Below are positions 44,420 to 52,082 of a DNA stretch of 52,082 bases, piece after piece; positions within the stretch are counted from its first letter, which is position 1, and each line of letters opens with the position of its first letter. The notes beneath the pieces are model-generated. The model ran no database searches. It saw only the letters and a program-made list of their open reading frames with translations, and had not been told where the DNA came from. The DNA lies in the NCBI GenBank assembly GCA_024639225.1, contig JAHEIS010000002.1:1-52082 (forward strand), written 5' to 3'. This stretch comes from Actinomycetes bacterium (GTDB taxonomy: Bacteria; Actinomycetota; Thermoleophilia; Miltoncostaeales; Miltoncostaeaceae). The translations under genes and the position numbers were made by a program.

Positions 44420-45862
44420 TTACCGCGGCCGGAAGCCGTAGAGCGTGCGGACTCCGGTGATGATGAGCAGATCATCGCTTGATACCGCGGGACTGTAGCG
44501 ACCGTCAGGATGGGACCAGACCTCCTCGCCCGTCGCCCGGTCGAGGGCGAAGGTGCGCCCTTCACTCGGCACCTCGGCGATCGTCGATGCGTACACGAGA
44601 TCGCCGATCACCGTCGGCGAGCCGGAGATGCGCTCGCCGGCGTCATGGCGCCAGTTGACCCGACCGGTCTCGGCGTCGAGTGAGTAGAGCCCGTTGTCGT
44701 AGCTGCCGACGAACACCGACTCCTCGGCGATCGATGCGCTCGAGTAGACGAAGTCGTCGAGGACGCGGACCCAGGCGATCTCCCCGGTGCGGGCCGACAG
44801 CGCGATGACCCGACCGTTGATGTTGCCGAGAAAGACCTGCCCGTACGCGACGGCGGGACCGGCATAGAAGCGTCCGGCGCCACGCAGGAGCGTTCCGGGG
44901 CTCTCCGTGCGCCAGGCCAGCTCGCCGTCATCGACGTTCCAGGCGCTGACCCGGCCGGCGTAGTCACCGACAACGACGGTCTCGCGTGCCACGGCCAGAC
45001 TCGACTTGACGTCTCCTGTGGCCTGCGCCTGCCAGTTGATCTCACGCGTCCTCAGGTCGATGCTCAGCACCCGGCCGGCGAGCGTGCCGACGAAGACCGT
45101 GCCGTCGACCACCAGCGGAGAGCTCTCGCTCGGCGCCCCGAGAGGTAGGGTCCAGGCCCGCGTCCCGTCGTCGGCGCGGAGCGCGATGAGATCACCGGCG
45201 AGCGTCGCGAACAGCACCAGGTTGCCCACGACCGCGGGTGCAGATGCCATCCGCCCACCCAGGCGCACACGCCACCGCTCCGCGCCGGTCGCGATCGCGA
45301 GACTGATCGCGAGGCCGCGGTTCGTCCCGACATAGAGGGCACCGTCGTCGATGACCGGGGGGAACTCCAGGAGGGAGCCGGCGTCGTATTCCCAGAGGTC
45401 TTCAAACGGTGGGGCGATGTCACTCTGGAGCACTGAGCGCGTGCGCCCGCGGTCGAGCCCATACTGGGGCCAGTCCGAGGCGGGTGCCGCGCCCGGCGCC
45501 GCGGCGGCGAGGAACGCATCGCCCGAGCCCTCAACGGTCTCGGAATCGAAGGCCCCGCGGGCAACCAGGGCTCCCGTGAGGGTCGCCGCGGCCACGACGA
45601 CGACCAGGCCGAGGACGATCAGCCTCATCCAGCGGCGGGAACGTCTCGCGGACGGCTCGGGCGCTGGAGCCTCTGGAGACGCCGGACGGGACGGTGGCTC
45701 CGGCGCCGGCTCTGTCCGGGATGGCCCGGCCCTCATGGCCTGCTCGGCCGTGTCGGGCGCAGCCGGGTCCGGCCGGCCGCCGAAAGGGTTGAGAGCGCGT
45801 ATGAGGACGACGGCCGCTGCGCCGAGGACGACCCAGCCGATGCCCCGGAGAAAGCGGATCAC
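44420..45862 (-). CDS. Membrane-anchored PQQ-type beta-propeller protein
   Basis: This 480-aa protein starts with two possible membrane segments (about 7-25 and 74-96), separated by a Pro/Ala/Glu-rich linker. A beta-propeller follows (about 130-480) made of repeats ending in W or GxxxAL, such as GRVIALSARTGEIAWVR and NGLYSLDAETGRVNWRHD. Conserved lines, including SLLEFPPVIDDGALYVGTNRG, recur in the next gene. The fold resembles BamB/PQQ-repeat proteins, but no PQQ-dehydrogenase catalytic motif is visible, so it is more likely a scaffold. GTG start at 45862 overlaps the partner gene by GTGA. Confidence 0.75.
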   Translation of the reverse strand: MIRFLRGIGWVVLGAAAVVLIRALNPFGGRPDPAAPDTAEQAMRAGPSRTEPAPEPPSRPASPEAPAPEPSARRSRRWMRLIVLGLVVVVAAATLTGALVARGAFDSETVEGSGDAFLAAAAPGAAPASDWPQYGLDRGRTRSVLQSDIAPPFEDLWEYDAGSLLEFPPVIDDGALYVGTNRGLAISLAIATGAERWRVRLGGRMASAPAVVGNLVLFATLAGDLIALRADDGTRAWTLPLGAPSESSPLVVDGTVFVGTLAGRVLSIDLRTREINWQAQATGDVKSSLAVARETVVVGDYAGRVSAWNVDDGELAWRTESPGTLLRGAGRFYAGPAVAYGQVFLGNINGRVIALSARTGEIAWVRVLDDFVYSSASIAEESVFVGSYDNGLYSLDAETGRVNWRHDAGERISGSPTVIGDLVYASTIAEVPSEGRTFALDRATGEEVWSHPDGRYSPAVSSDDLLIITGVRTLYGFRPR

Positions 45863-47298
45863 GATGGACCCCGGCCGGCCGCGGGCCCGTGCCAAGCGCT
45901 GACCGTCCGTACGTCGACGAGAAAGAGGCTGTGGCCTGCCGCGACCGCCGGCGAGTAGCGCCCGGCCTCGGACTCCCAGACGACTCGCCCATCGGCGACG
46001 GCCGCCGCGATCGTCCGCCGAGGCTCGTTGTCGCGTGCGAGCACCGAGCTGTAGACCACATCGCCCACGACGGTTGCGGATCCCCCGATGCGCCCGCCAA
46101 GTGATGTGGACCATAGCGGGCGGCCGTCGGCGAGGCGCAGTGCTTCCAGCTCGCCCGTGAAAGAGCCGATGTAGACCCGTCCGTCGGCGATCGCCGGGCT
46201 GGCGTAGACGAAGGCGCCCTTCTCGCGCCGCCAGCGCTCGGCTCCGGTCCGGGCGTCGAGGGCGAGGACGTATCCGCCGACGTCGCCGATGACGACGATG
46301 CCCTGGGCCACGGCGGGCCCGCCGTAGAACCGCTTGCCTCCGCTCCAGGTCCAGGCCGGGACGCCGGTGCGCAGGTTCACGGCCTGGACCTGGCCGCCGT
46401 AGTCACCGACGATGGCCAGCTCGCCGGCTCGCGCCGCGGCGGACTTGATCGCACCGGCCGCGCGGTGGCTCCAGACGAGCTCGCCCGTGGTGGCCCGGAC
46501 CGCGCGCAGCGTCCCGCCCGTGTCCCCGAAGACGATCAGGTCCTCGAAGATGAGGGGAGAGCTCTCCGTCGGGCCGTCGGTCGGAAACCGCCACAGCTCC
46601 TTGCCTCCGCCGGTCGAGTAGGCGGTGAGAAAGCCATCCATTGACGTGACGAACGCGCGCCCACCGGAGATCGCGGGGCTGGAGGCGATTGGCGCTCGCG
46701 CGCGCCGGGTCCAGCGGCGTTCACCCGTGAAGGCGTCGACGGCGATGATCCGCCCCCGATTGGTACCCAGCACCGCGAGCCCGTTGCGCACGGCAGGCGG
46801 AAACTCGACCAGCGAGCCTGCGTCGAGCCTCCAGTCCGGTGGCCCGTCCGGTCGCGGGGCCACGACGTCACGCAGGTGACGGGTGCGCTGGGGCGTTCCG
46901 CCGTAGACGGGGCTCTGGATAGAGCTGCGGTACACGGTTGCCCGTGCGCTCAGCCCGTCGGGCCCCTCGACCCGGATCAGCGCGGTGTCCGGATTCACAC
47001 CTGCCCCACCGGCGCGGATCGAGTCGGTGCCGGAGGGGACCGCGACCCGGCCGTCGGGTCCGGTCGTGAGTCGTGTCCGCGCCCCGCCGTCGCGCGCGAC
47101 CACCTCGGCGTTCGCCAGCGGCCGCCCGGTGTCGCCGTCGGTCACCTCGACGACGGGAAGCGACTCAGCAGCCGTCGCCTCGGGCTCGGCCGCGGTGTTC
47201 TTGCTGCCGGCAGCCCCGCACCCGGCTCCCGCGCTGATGATCAGCAGTGCGGCGAGCAGGGCGAGGGCCCGCTCAGGCCGCCCCGCCCCGCCGGTCAC
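45859..47298 (-). CDS. PQQ-type beta-propeller lipoprotein with N-terminal Ig-like domain
   Basis: This 479-aa protein has a signal peptide ending in a lipobox-like SAGAGC (Cys at about 27), so it should be a lipoprotein. Residues about 48-105 look like a carboxypeptidase-regulatory or Ig-like fold (PVVEVTDGDTGRPLANAEVV, then TGPDGRVAVPSG). From about 135 a propeller repeats (GTNRGRIIAVDAFTGERRW, GGYVLALDARTGAERWRREK). It is clearly a paralogue of the preceding protein. It overlaps the Wzz-like gene by 26 nt. Function in surface-sugar assembly is inferred from context. Confidence 0.77.
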   Translation of the reverse strand: MTGGAGRPERALALLAALLIISAGAGCGAAGSKNTAAEPEATAAESLPVVEVTDGDTGRPLANAEVVARDGGARTRLTTGPDGRVAVPSGTDSIRAGGAGVNPDTALIRVEGPDGLSARATVYRSSIQSPVYGGTPQRTRHLRDVVAPRPDGPPDWRLDAGSLVEFPPAVRNGLAVLGTNRGRIIAVDAFTGERRWTRRARAPIASSPAISGGRAFVTSMDGFLTAYSTGGGKELWRFPTDGPTESSPLIFEDLIVFGDTGGTLRAVRATTGELVWSHRAAGAIKSAAARAGELAIVGDYGGQVQAVNLRTGVPAWTWSGGKRFYGGPAVAQGIVVIGDVGGYVLALDARTGAERWRREKGAFVYASPAIADGRVYIGSFTGELEALRLADGRPLWSTSLGGRIGGSATVVGDVVYSSVLARDNEPRRTIAAAVADGRVVWESEAGRYSPAVAAGHSLFLVDVRTVSAWHGPAAGRGPS

Positions 47299-48112
47299 GG
47301 CCGCTCCAGGCCAGGGCGAGAATCATCCCCACCACGGCTCCCAGAAGGGCCGAGATGAGCACGGTGCGAACCCGACGCGGTCCACTGGTGGAGGAATCCG
47401 GGCTCCCGGCACGGGTGATGATGCCCGGAGCGCGGAGTTCGGAGTTGGTGGCCAGCAGCAATTCGGCCTCGGAGCGTCGGGTTTGGGCGTTCCCGAGTTC
47501 CTGCTGAGCGGCGAAGACCAGCGCCGCACGGGAAGCCGGATCCGTCGCCGGGGCGGTCCGGAGTTCCGCGACGACGCCCTCGAGGCGGGTGACGTTGCCC
47601 TCTTCGCGGACGATCTGCTTCTTGAGCACCTCATCGCTCTGGGCGAAGCGCTGGCCATTGAAGGTGACGATCTGTTCGGCGTAGGCGTTGGTGACCGCCT
47701 GCGCGGTCTCGGCCTCGGGATGGGTGAAGGAGATCGCCGCGAGCGTTGGCAGGTTTCCGGCCGAACCCGGTGCGCGCGGGATGGTGATGCTCAGATCCGA
47801 GCGGATTCGCCCCGGTGCGAGGCCGGTCTGCTCGGCTACGGGGTCGACGATGGCGTCGCCCTCGAGCACCGTCGGCGCGATCGTGGGGTTGGTGAACGGC
47901 AGCGTCACCACGCCGCCTGCCGGCGTGGTCGCCTGGCCGAGATAGACCTGGGCGGTCCCGGTATAGGTCGTTGACCGGATGAATGAGAGCGCGAGCCCGG
48001 CAAGGGCGGCAACGACGATCGCCGTGATCACGATCGTCCGCCCACGCCAGATGGCGCGGCCGTAATCCGCGAGGGTCAGATCGCGGTCGGAAGAGGAGGA
48101 GTCAACGCTCAC
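47273..48112 (-). CDS. Wzz/chain-length-determinant-like membrane protein
   Basis: This 279-aa protein has two membrane helices, one at about 26-47 (IVITAIVVAALAGLALSFIR) and one near the C-terminus (VLISALLGAVVGMILALAW). The region between is extracytoplasmic and includes a coiled-coil part (VLKKQIVREEGNVTRLEGVV). This is the layout of polysaccharide co-polymerases that set chain length. It lacks a C-terminal tyrosine-kinase domain. GTG at 48112 is chosen because the preceding bases are a natural start of transcription, not coding. The stop overlaps the propeller gene. Confidence 0.82.
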   Translation of the reverse strand: MSVDSSSSDRDLTLADYGRAIWRGRTIVITAIVVAALAGLALSFIRSTTYTGTAQVYLGQATTPAGGVVTLPFTNPTIAPTVLEGDAIVDPVAEQTGLAPGRIRSDLSITIPRAPGSAGNLPTLAAISFTHPEAETAQAVTNAYAEQIVTFNGQRFAQSDEVLKKQIVREEGNVTRLEGVVAELRTAPATDPASRAALVFAAQQELGNAQTRRSEAELLLATNSELRAPGIITRAGSPDSSTSGPRRVRTVLISALLGAVVGMILALAWSGRDRRGGAA

Positions 48113-48173
48113 AAGCCCGCAACCTAGCGATCCCGGGACGGGCGCATGCGTTCGGCCGTTCCCGGGGGGGCCA

Positions 48174-48800
48174 TCATTCCTCGCGCTCGGGGAGGTCGAA
48201 CGCCCCGCCCTCGGCGGCGTAGGTGTCGTCACGGCCCATCACGACGCCGAATGTCCGGAGCACGATCGCCAGGTCCAGACGTGGGCTCCAGTCCCGGACG
48301 TATTCGAGGTCCATCTCGATCCGCTGCGACCAGGGCAGCGAGTTCCGCCCCCGGACCTGTGCCAGGCCCGTGATGCCCGGTTTCGCGTCCAGCCTCCCGC
48401 GCTGGCGGGCGTCGTAGCGCTCCACCTGGGCCGCGACCGTCGGCCGCGGACCGACGATGCTCATGCTCCCGCCGAGAACGTTGAACAGCTGTGGCAGTTC
48501 ATCGAGGGAGGTCCGCCGGAGAAAACGCCCCGCCCGGGTGATGCGGTCGTCGCCCGCCGTCACACGCAGGCCTGAGCCCATGCTCTCGGCGTCGACCACC
48601 ATCGTCCGGAACTTGTTCACCCGGAAAGGACGCCCGTGGAGGCCTACTCGTTGGTGCCGGAAAAGCGCCGGGCCCCGCGAGTCGATCCGCACCCAGGCGG
48701 CGAGGACGGCCATCACCGGCAGCGTGGCCACGAGCGCGGGGATACCGATGGCCAGATCCATCGCGCGCTTGCGCTGCCCGCCCGTTGCCCTCATGTTCAT
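48174..48800 (-). CDS. Initiating sugar transferase (undecaprenyl-phosphate hexose-1-phosphotransferase)
   Basis: This 208-aa protein of the bacterial sugar transferase family has KRAMDLAIGIPALVATLPVM as a re-entrant membrane helix. DSRGPALFRHQRVGLHGRPF, VNKFRTM and RRTSLDELPQLFNVLGG-SMSIVGPRP are canonical. It moves a hexose-1-phosphate to undecaprenyl phosphate and so starts the repeat unit. The lack of extra N-terminal helices gives the short WbaP C-terminal-type form. ATG at 48800 begins one base after the previous gene's stop codon. Confidence 0.92.
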   Translation of the reverse strand: MNMRATGGQRKRAMDLAIGIPALVATLPVMAVLAAWVRIDSRGPALFRHQRVGLHGRPFRVNKFRTMVVDAESMGSGLRVTAGDDRITRAGRFLRRTSLDELPQLFNVLGGSMSIVGPRPTVAAQVERYDARQRGRLDAKPGITGLAQVRGRNSLPWSQRIEMDLEYVRDWSPRLDLAIVLRTFGVVMGRDDTYAAEGGAFDLPEREE

Positions 48801-48801
48801 G

Positions 48802-50001
48802 TCAGACGAGACTTTCGACGACGCTGACGAAGCGCCGCGCGAGCGCCGCGCGGTCGTAGTGTTCGCGCACCCAGGCCCGGCCCGCCGCACCCATCCGCTC
48901 CGCCCCCTCGGGATCGGCGCGGAGCGCGGCGACGGCCGCCGACAGGGCTCCGGGGTCCTCAGGCGGGATGTTCAGCCCGCACCCCGAGGCCTCGACGAGC
49001 CGGGTGAGCTCACCGACCGGAGCACCGGCAATGATCGGCCGGCCGGCGCCGAGGTAGTCGAACGCCTTGTTGGGCAGTGCTCCCGCGAACAGGGGCACGT
49101 CTTGATACGGCAGCAGGCAGACGTCGGCGCGGGCCAGCCAGGACGGCACGTCCTTCTTGGGGACGGGGTCGATGAAGGTGACGTTGTCGAGGCCCTGCTC
49201 AGCCGCCCGCGCCACGAGTCCGGCCTTCTGGTCGCCGCCGCCCACGAGCACGAAGCGGACGCCCGGATCCGAGACTCGCGCGGCGCCCAGCAGCGTGTCG
49301 AGCGCGCTGTACGTGCCATGGGCCCCGACGTACATGGCGACGAACTCGCCGGGCGCCAGATCGACCGGCTCGGAGCCGGCGCCGATGTCAAGATCGACGC
49401 CGTTGGTGATCAGGCTCACCTTGGCGGCCGGTACACCGGCCGCGATCACGCCGTCGCGGATGCCCTCGGTCAGGGTGACGATGCGGTCCGCCCTGCGGTA
49501 GCAGTAGCGCTCCATCCGGCGGGCCGCAGCGATGGCGCGGGGGTTGCTGAGCAACCCCATCTCCACCAGTGAGTCCGGCCAGAGGTCGCGCACCTCGAGC
49601 ACGAAACGCGCCCGTCGCGCCTGTGCGATCCCGGCTGCCGCCGCCGCTGCGGGAAGCGACGGCGAGGAGGCGATGACGACGTCCGGTCGGGGCGCGCGCG
49701 CGGCGGCGACGCCCGCCCAGAAGGCGAAGCTGCCGTAGTTGGCGGCGCGGGAGCGCAGGTCGACCCCGTAGCCCGGCGTCGAGTAGGTGCGCATGATGCG
49801 CAGGTCGCCCTCCTGCTCGGTCACGATCTTCCGACCGCGGTACTGCGGGGCGATCGTGCGCTCTTTGTGCTGCACATACGAGGTGATCACGGTCACATCG
49901 TGGCCACGGGTGGCGAGCGCTCGGGTGTGCTGCCAGTGGCGAACCCCCCCGGGCTGGTCCGCCGAGACGAAGTATTGCGAGACGTAGGTGATCCGGCTCA
50001 T
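48802..50001 (-). CDS. Glycosyltransferase family 4 (WbuB-like)
   Basis: This 399-aa GT-B enzyme has an N-terminal YVSQYFVSADQPGGVRHWQH with the donor-domain start. It then has RARFVLEVRDLWPDSLVEMG, ADRIVTLTEGIRDGVIAAGV, ITNGVDL and the C-terminal pocket FDYLGAGRPIIAGAPVGELT. It would add a sugar to the lipid-linked acceptor made by the neighbouring transferase. Its stop lies one base before the sugar transferase start, and it overlaps the next upstream gene by 4 nt. Confidence 0.92.
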   Translation of the reverse strand: MSRITYVSQYFVSADQPGGVRHWQHTRALATRGHDVTVITSYVQHKERTIAPQYRGRKIVTEQEGDLRIMRTYSTPGYGVDLRSRAANYGSFAFWAGVAAARAPRPDVVIASSPSLPAAAAAAGIAQARRARFVLEVRDLWPDSLVEMGLLSNPRAIAAARRMERYCYRRADRIVTLTEGIRDGVIAAGVPAAKVSLITNGVDLDIGAGSEPVDLAPGEFVAMYVGAHGTYSALDTLLGAARVSDPGVRFVLVGGGDQKAGLVARAAEQGLDNVTFIDPVPKKDVPSWLARADVCLLPYQDVPLFAGALPNKAFDYLGAGRPIIAGAPVGELTRLVEASGCGLNIPPEDPGALSAAVAALRADPEGAERMGAAGRAWVREHYDRAALARRFVSVVESLV

Positions 50002-52082
50002 GGGCCGAGTATCTCCCGGTAGAAGTCGGTCAGGCGATCGGCCTGGCTCTCGAAACGGTGCTCCCTCTCGAAGGCACGCCGTCCGTTTGCGCCAAGCCGC
50101 CGCGCCAGGTCGTCATCCTGCAGGAGGCGCCGGATCGCCCCGGCGTGCGCGTCGGCCTCGTCGGGGGGCACGAGCAGACCGCAGTCGGCGTCTCGGACGA
50201 TCGGGGCCAGTCGACCGAGAGCGCTGGCGACGACCGGCCGGCCGGCCGCCATCGCCTCGATCAGCTTCGTGGGAACCGCGCGGTCGTAGTTACCGTGGCG
50301 CTGCAGTGGGATCCAGGCGACGCGGGCCGCGGCCAGCAGATCCGGGACGGCACCGTGGTCGACGGCGCCAACGTGCTCGACGCCGGCCGGGAGATCGCCC
50401 GGATCTCCCGGCCCGGCGAGCACGAGGCGCGCGCCCGGCACATCGACGCGTGGGAAGGCCTCCTTCATCAGATCGAGCCCACGAATGGGGACGAGCCCGC
50501 CGACATAGACGACCCTGGGCGCGGCCGGTAGGGGCACCGGCGGGGGAAAGGACGCACCCCACGGCGCGTTGGTCACAGTGCGGGTCCGCGCGCCGGCGGC
50601 AGCGAAGCGCGCCCCGAGGTCGCCGTTGACCGTCACGGTCCCGTCCAGTCGTCGCGCCGCGGCGCGTTCGGCCCGCTCCGCCGCCCAGGCGAGCGGACGG
50701 CGAATGGGGCCGGGGAGCCACTTCTTGGTCCGCGTCGTCTCGCCGAGGTACTCGTGGACGTCGTAGACCACCTTGGCCGAGCCCGTCCGAGAGAGCCAGA
50801 GCGCGGCCGGCAGCAGCTCGGGGTCGTGGATGTGGATGACATCCGCCTCCTCTGCCCGGGCCCCCCGGGCGAGGCGCCAACCCGCCAGCAGTCGCCGAGC
50901 GCGCGGGACCGGTGTCGCGAAGCCGCCCACCCGGGCGTCCGCACCCGCGCGGCGCAGGGCGGTGACCTCCTTGTGGAAGATCCGGACGTCACGCGGCCGG
51001 TGGACGCTCGTCAGATGCAGGACGCGCTGCCCGGAGAGGTCGGCCCCTTGGCGTCCCCTCGCGGGCGACCGGATCGGTCCGAGACGGGCGCCGTCGGCGG
51101 CGAGGCGGTCGATCAGGTCCTCCCAGAGGGCCCCGAATCCCGGGGCGCGCGCGTCGGCGAGGTAGGTGTTGTGCCACAGCAGCGCGGCGGCCCCACCGGC
51201 GGCACGAACCCGGTCCAGGACGCGGAGCGCCCGCTCGCGGGCGGCGTCGGCGTCCAGACCGAGGGACGAGTGCAGGGTCGTGTCCATGACTGCCAGGGGG
51301 ACGAGCCGCAGGTCGGCTGCCCGCTCCTCGCCCACGAGCCATGGCCGGAACGGCCGGGCGATCCCGCAGGCGAAGCCCGGCGCCTCACTGAAGCCCAGGC
51401 TCGCGTCGTACGCCAGGCCGAGCTCTTCCAGCCAGCGCACCGTCTCGTGGTAGCGGAAGCGTAGGTAGTGGAAGCGCACGCCTTCCACGGAGCCGGCCTC
51501 GGCGCGGAGGATCGCGAGCTCGTCAGCGAGCGCGTCCCGATCCTCGCTCGAGGCGAAGGCACCGTGGAGGCCGACCTCGCCGCCGGCGGCCTGGACGGCG
51601 CGCACGAGATCAGCCCGCTCGCGCTCGTAGACCGCGCGCGGGCTGCCGTCGAGTTCGTGGGCGTTGTGCCCGATGAAGAAGACCGTCGGTGCCAGGCCAC
51701 GCCGCCCGCTGGTCCAGAGAAGGTCGGGAATGTTGTCCCACGGATCCCGCCGCGCCAGCGACCCGAGTCGCCCGATGCCCCCGGCGCGCACCTCGGAGGC
51801 GATGCCGCGCGCCGTTCGCCGTCGCAGCCGGTCGATGTCGTGCGTGAGGTACACCGACCACGTCGCAGGGGGCGCGATGCCCAACCCCGCCCCGATCGCG
51901 GCGATGTAGCCCTCGACGGGCGGATCCTCGAGATCGAGTCCGGCGATGTTCGCGAACGCGGATGCCGACAGGGGAAGCCGGTCGAACCGGTCGCGTTCGG
52001 GGACGCGCAGCTCGTCCCAGCGGGCCAGCAGATAGAAGGCTGAGACCAGGATGTCTCCCGGGATGGCCGCCGCGGGCTGGGC
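49998..52082 (-). CDS. Polysaccharide-deacetylase-like and GT4 fusion protein, 5' end outside the window
   Basis: The frame stays open to the window edge, so the N-terminus is missing. From the edge inward, a DUF7033-like segment (ILVSAFYLLARWDELRVPER, ERDRFDRLP) leads to YLTHDIDRL, the start of a NodB-type deacetylase domain (HDID supplies metal ligands). FHYLRFRYHETVRWLEELG and WHNTYL follow. After an Arg/Gly-rich linker (near 51060) a complete GT4 domain begins with VLHLTSVHRPRDVRIFHKEV and ends with RPVVASALGRLAPIV and the usual Glu. One chain thus pairs deacetylation and glycosyl transfer. The stop overlaps the GT4 gene downstream by 4 nt. Confidence 0.8.
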   Translation of the reverse strand, partial: AQPAAAIPGDILVSAFYLLARWDELRVPERDRFDRLPLSASAFANIAGLDLEDPPVEGYIAAIGAGLGIAPPATWSVYLTHDIDRLRRRTARGIASEVRAGGIGRLGSLARRDPWDNIPDLLWTSGRRGLAPTVFFIGHNAHELDGSPRAVYERERADLVRAVQAAGGEVGLHGAFASSEDRDALADELAILRAEAGSVEGVRFHYLRFRYHETVRWLEELGLAYDASLGFSEAPGFACGIARPFRPWLVGEERAADLRLVPLAVMDTTLHSSLGLDADAARERALRVLDRVRAAGGAAALLWHNTYLADARAPGFGALWEDLIDRLAADGARLGPIRSPARGRQGADLSGQRVLHLTSVHRPRDVRIFHKEVTALRRAGADARVGGFATPVPRARRLLAGWRLARGARAEEADVIHIHDPELLPAALWLSRTGSAKVVYDVHEYLGETTRTKKWLPGPIRRPLAWAAERAERAAARRLDGTVTVNGDLGARFAAAGARTRTVTNAPWGASFPPPVPLPAAPRVVYVGGLVPIRGLDLMKEAFPRVDVPGARLVLAGPGDPGDLPAGVEHVGAVDHGAVPDLLAAARVAWIPLQRHGNYDRAVPTKLIEAMAAGRPVVASALGRLAPIVRDADCGLLVPPDEADAHAGAIRRLLQDDDLARRLGANGRRAFEREHRFESQADRLTDFYREILGP

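Overview
The window looks like chromosomal DNA from a very GC-rich bacterium. Gene order (gyrA-gyrB-DUF721/DciA-recF-dnaN-dnaA on one strand, rpmH-rnpA-yidD-yidC-jag-rsmG-parA-parB on the other) places the chromosome replication origin near 27.5-30.8 kb. Many GTG starts, several apparently leaderless starts and the DUF721 gene between recF and gyrB fit Actinobacteriota. A fabZ-type FAS II cluster, separate accA/accD genes and a GyrB with a large Toprim insertion are unlike classical actinobacteria. A deep-branching class such as Thermoleophilia is my best guess, but that is inference. I see no insertion sequences, prophage or CRISPR.

Layout. 0-8.4 kb: ilvB (minus), then on the plus strand a small DUF2283-like gene, a three-gene MoxR/CbbQ-VWA set in which the NorD/CbbO partner is split in two, an alpha/beta hydrolase, a lipid kinase and a small unknown gene. 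8.4-15.3 kb: a tight minus-strand fatty-acid operon fabZ-fabH-fabD-fabG-fabF, a dual-specificity-type phosphatase, accD and accA, mostly with 1-4 nt overlaps. 15.3-19.4 kb: plus-strand nfeD-type protease, slipin, Ku and a GalT-like protein. 19.4-30.6 kb: minus-strand replication genes. dnaA lies 23 nt downstream of a gene for a GHKL-ATPase/winged-helix protein, so the two are probably co-transcribed. 30.8-35.5 kb: plus-strand rpmH to parB, with three parS-like sites at exact 30 bp intervals before rsmG. 35.5-38.7 kb: response regulator, tRNA-Ile(GAT), bifunctional nuclease, chorismate mutase, tatA and tatC. 38.7-52.1 kb: a long minus-strand surface-polysaccharide region (ABC ATPase, UDP-xylose synthase-like enzyme, GT2, GT-C transferase, MurJ-type flippase, two paralogous PQQ-type beta-propeller proteins, Wzz-like protein, initiating sugar transferase, GT4, and a deacetylase-GT4 fusion that runs off the window edge).

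How it works together. The central block starts and segregates chromosome replication. Genes diverge from it, left arm mainly minus and right arm mainly plus, as expected for co-orientation with forks. The fab/acc block makes acyl chains but carries no acyl-carrier-protein gene. The final block would start a lipid-linked sugar on the membrane, extend it, flip it and control its length. The tandem propeller proteins next to the flippase and Wzz-like gene are the least explained part of it. The most interesting unexplained items are the split MoxR-VWA set without a visible client, the ATPase-wHTH/dnaA pair, the two-part DnaA-site arrangement (TAG-trio element by dnaN, good DnaA boxes by rpmH), the phased parS array and the propeller pair.
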